Origin: Haliea sp.
GTDB lineage: Bacteria > Pseudomonadota > Gammaproteobacteria > Pseudomonadales > Halieaceae
Reading direction: 5' to 3'
NCBI GenBank assembly: GCA_024642265.1
Contig: JAHEBL010000012.1
Span: forward strand, 1-60,832
DNA length: 60,832 nt
Each line of letters begins with the position of its first letter. The stretch's first letter is position 1. This document shows, piece after piece, positions 59,601 to 60,832 of the stretch. The position numbers and the translations under genes are program-made. The notes below the pieces were generated by a model. The model searched no databases and was not told the origin of the DNA. It worked only from the letters and a program-made list of their open reading frames with translations.

Positions 59601-60191
59601 CAGGTCGGTCAGGCGCTCCAGGTTCTCGAGGGTGCGCCGCATCCGGCTCTCGGTCTCCTTGCGCCGCTCCTTGTACTTGGAAATGCCCGCGGCCTCCTCG
59701 ATGAAGACCCGCAGATCCTCGGGACGGGACTCGATCAGGCGGGAGATCATACCCTGTTCGATTATCGCGTAGCTGCGCGGGCCGAGACCGGTGCCGAGGA
59801 AAATATCAGTGATGTCGCGGCGGCGGCAGCGCGTGCCGTTGAGAAAATACTCGGACTGCGCCTCGCGGGTGACCAGCCGCTTGATGGAGATTTCGGCATA
59901 GCTGGCCCACTCGCCGCCCACGCCACCATCGCTGTTATCGAACACCAGCTCGATAGAGGCCTGGCCCACGGGCTGTCGGTTAACCGAGCCGTTGAAAATA
60001 ACGTCGGTCATGGATTCGCCGCGCAGGTTCTTGGCCGAACTCTCCCCCATCACCCAGCGCACTGCGTCGATGACATTGGATTTCCCGCAGCCGTTGGGGC
60101 CTACCACCGCGCACATATTGCTCGGGAAATTGACCGTCGTGGGATCGACGAATGACTTGAAACCCGCCAGCTTGATAGACTTTAGTCGCAT
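56694..60191 (-). CDS. smc: Chromosome segregation protein SMC
   Basis: The 1165 residues have the SMC architecture. The N-terminal half of the ATPase has Walker A GPNGCGKSN (about 32-40), followed by a long coiled coil. A hinge spans about 510-660 (DDGWQLAVETVLGDYLQAVCVDEIGPLGV), then comes a second coiled coil. The C-terminal half carries the signature LLSGGEKALTAIAL and Walker B CMLDEVDAPLDD. It organises and segregates the chromosome with ScpAB. Using SMC rather than MukBEF fits Pseudomonas-like rather than enteric gammaproteobacteria. It starts the smc-zipA-ligA-transglycosylase run. Confidence 0.98.
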   Translation of the reverse strand: MRLKSIKLAGFKSFVDPTTVNFPSNMCAVVGPNGCGKSNVIDAVRWVMGESSAKNLRGESMTDVIFNGSVNRQPVGQASIELVFDNSDGGVGGEWASYAEISIKRLVTREAQSEYFLNGTRCRRRDITDIFLGTGLGPRSYAIIEQGMISRLIESRPEDLRVFIEEAAGISKYKERRKETESRMRRTLENLERLTDLRDELERQLQHLQRQAQAAEKYTEYKTEERNLQAQLQALQWRELDAQVRSAAQTIGELEVKLEAVHAEHQQVDTAIEQHRVQHTDRTDAFNQVQATYYSLGSEVARLEQTLKHQQERGRQLREDLEQTRSGLAEAETHLGDDSEKLLGWESELATIAPELGLLQELEESSAEALLQAEEAMHNWQHRWDEFNQHAAEPRQQAEVQQSRIRHVEQVLQRIQGRTRQLEEEKQGLAPGPEDGEIETLGEQLAELELVMAEHEGRGETLVEQVAATREQNNGFATELNRVRSSLQQMRGRQASLEALQQAALEDSDQAVGNWLAARHIADRPRLLEQLEVDDGWQLAVETVLGDYLQAVCVDEIGPLGVALGELEQGYLTLLENGAETTVAPEYLASRVRSGGRANALLAGVRVADDLAAAQLQRPGLAPHESVITRDGIWLGPNWLRVTRLAGEQGGVIKRQQELEALGETLRLEQQREEELELALKTSQESLQRLEEQRQAEQRELQASTRQHAELSARMSAHQAKIEQINARRERVNAEIDDSREQYRVEQSAIAEARQLLAEAIERMESDSQNREELLSVRDQTRSTLDAARQKARHDKDLAHQLAMRNQSLQTQLGAMREAIDRTNNQVAQLRLRRDSLAAGLAENDEPLEGLKLELEEQLELRLHAEAELSAARQQVAEVEHLLREKEQLRVSIEHRAESVRGELERHRISNQALQVQRETIYRQLSANGHDIEQVLETMPEGAAEDEWQRSLERVGTRIARLGPINLAAIDEYNLQSERKNYLDLQNEDLETALETLQSAIRKIDKETRNRFRDTFDKVNNGLQDLFPRVFGGGSAYLEMTGDDLLDTGISIMARPPGKKNSTIHLLSGGEKALTAIALVFSIFQLNPAPFCMLDEVDAPLDDANVGRYARMVKEMSEKVQFIYITHNKISMELADQLMGVTMHEPGVSRLVTVDVEEAAELAAS

Positions 60192-60222
60192 ATCACATTA
60201 ACTGATTGAATTATCTTGCTGT

Positions 60223-60251
60223 TTTATATGAATTTTTTCCGGGTTTTTCGA
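60223..60251 (-). promoter_or_regulatory. Candidate promoter of smc
   Basis: On the minus strand TCGAAA (60251-60246) is followed after 17 bp by TATAAA (60228-60223) in an AT-rich gap, about 30 bp before the smc ATG. This is a moderate match to sigma-70 elements. Confidence 0.4.
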
Positions 60252-60379
60252 ATTTTACCCCGGCGCCGGACCACAAGATGTAGTGTATAGACTTTGCCCG
60301 GGCAACACTATGCCTGCCGGCCACAAATACAAAAATTCGCTGTTGGGGGAGGCACGAAAGCCAGCGCAGGGTGCGCCGG

Positions 60380-60832
60380 CTAGCCTTTGGGCTGGAGCAG
60401 AATCTGCAGGGGGGACAGGTCCGCCGAGGGCGCCAGGGGGCCGGCCTGGCCCAGCCAGGTGGCGCCGGCCTCTCCCGGTGTGCCGGTAGGGGACACCTGC
60501 ACCACCACCAGCACCGATTCCGTGGCGGAGAGCTTCTGCCCGGCCATGGAATTGCTGTCATCCAGACGCAGGGTAACAGGCAGCTGTCCCGCCTGCAGGC
60601 GCTGCACTGCAATCGGCATCCGGCTGTCGGATGCGGCGTTGCGCGCCAGGATAAATACCGTGTCGGTTGCCGCCACCGTCGCCCCCTCCGGCAGGCTGAC
60701 CTCCACGGTCACGCCCGGCGTGGCTTCGCCCGGCGTTGATTCGCCCTGCTGGACCGGCGCGCCATCCCCCGCCTGGGCCAGGGCCGGAGCCTGCTGCGCG
60801 GGGAGTTCCCCGGCATCGACCAGGCGCTGCCT
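60380..60832 (-). CDS. ccmI: CcmI-like C-terminal fragment (cytochrome c biogenesis)
   Basis: The frame is open from the right edge to the stop at 60380, so 150 C-terminal residues are visible and the start is outside. After an Ala/Gln/Gly-rich linker comes the domain VEVSLPEGATVAATDTVFIL-AR, then SRMPIAVQRLQAGQLPVTLRLDDSNSM, KLSATESVLVVVQVSPTG and AGATWLGQAGPL. This pattern matches the C-terminal periplasmic domain of CcmI/CycH, which presents apocytochrome c to the heme-ligation machinery. The N-terminal membrane and TPR parts would lie beyond the window. The assignment rests on the C-terminal domain alone. Confidence 0.72.
   Translation of the reverse strand, partial: RQRLVDAGELPAQQAPALAQAGDGAPVQQGESTPGEATPGVTVEVSLPEGATVAATDTVFILARNAASDSRMPIAVQRLQAGQLPVTLRLDDSNSMAGQKLSATESVLVVVQVSPTGTPGEAGATWLGQAGPLAPSADLSPLQILLQPKG

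Overview
The window is about 60.8 kb of GC-rich bacterial chromosome (roughly 60% GC by eye). Almost every gene has a clear gammaproteobacterial relative: TusA, EpmC, PdxB, PrmB, a GcvR-like ACT protein, ZipA, a PhoBR-PhoU-PstSCAB set of the Pseudomonas long-permease type, a DUF4892 protein, and a TonB-dependent receptor beside a large secreted repeat protein. This fits an aerobic, probably marine gammaproteobacterium near Halieaceae/Cellvibrionales/Pseudomonadales. The assignment is inferred from gene content; no marker gene was compared. No CRISPR array, insertion sequence, phage or integron is visible.

Layout. 1-12.3 kb: housekeeping genes, with two translationally coupled minus-strand runs (YheU-like, tusA, epmC, pdxB, ATP-NAD kinase family; and gpsA, sixA, alpha/beta hydrolase, DUF4892), plus a GcvR-like gene, aroC, prmB, folE and htpG. 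12.5-27.2 kb: central carbon metabolism. pckA is followed by a TCA block transcribed leftward from a divergent promoter region (sdhC-sdhD-sdhA-sdhB, then sucA-sucB-lpdA, then sucC-sucD), with gltA transcribed rightward. 27.2-29.5 kb: a FabH-like ketosynthase, hisC and one tRNA-Glu.

29.6-48.2 kb is the accessory and most interesting part, and it looks like a phosphate-starvation island. In transcription order it starts with phoB-phoR-phoU, then pstS-pstC-pstA-pstB and a second phoU. Beyond these lie a small ribbon-helix-helix protein, a 41-residue membrane protein candidate, a carboxylate/phosphate-type porin, two small secreted proteins of unknown function, and a three-gene run: lipoprotein, giant secreted beta-helix-like protein, TonB-dependent receptor. 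Direct repeats of CTGTCAT-like heptamers with an exact 11-bp period (Pho boxes) lie upstream of phoB, pstS, the porin and one small secreted protein. A weaker one lies upstream of the lipoprotein operon. The phoB and pstS boxes are followed, exactly 10 nt later, by good -10 hexamers. The giant protein is built as 363 + 399 + 399 residues, with modules offset by exactly 1197 bp.

48.2-60.8 kb: a tightly coupled three-gene operon for a GltD-like flavoprotein and a 2-oxoacid:ferredoxin oxidoreductase (alpha and beta subunits). Next is an smc-zipA-ligA-lytic transglycosylase run for chromosome maintenance and cell division. The window ends inside a gene whose C-terminus resembles CcmI. The cell therefore appears to carry both the NAD-linked 2-oxoglutarate dehydrogenase complex and a ferredoxin-linked 2-oxoacid oxidoreductase.
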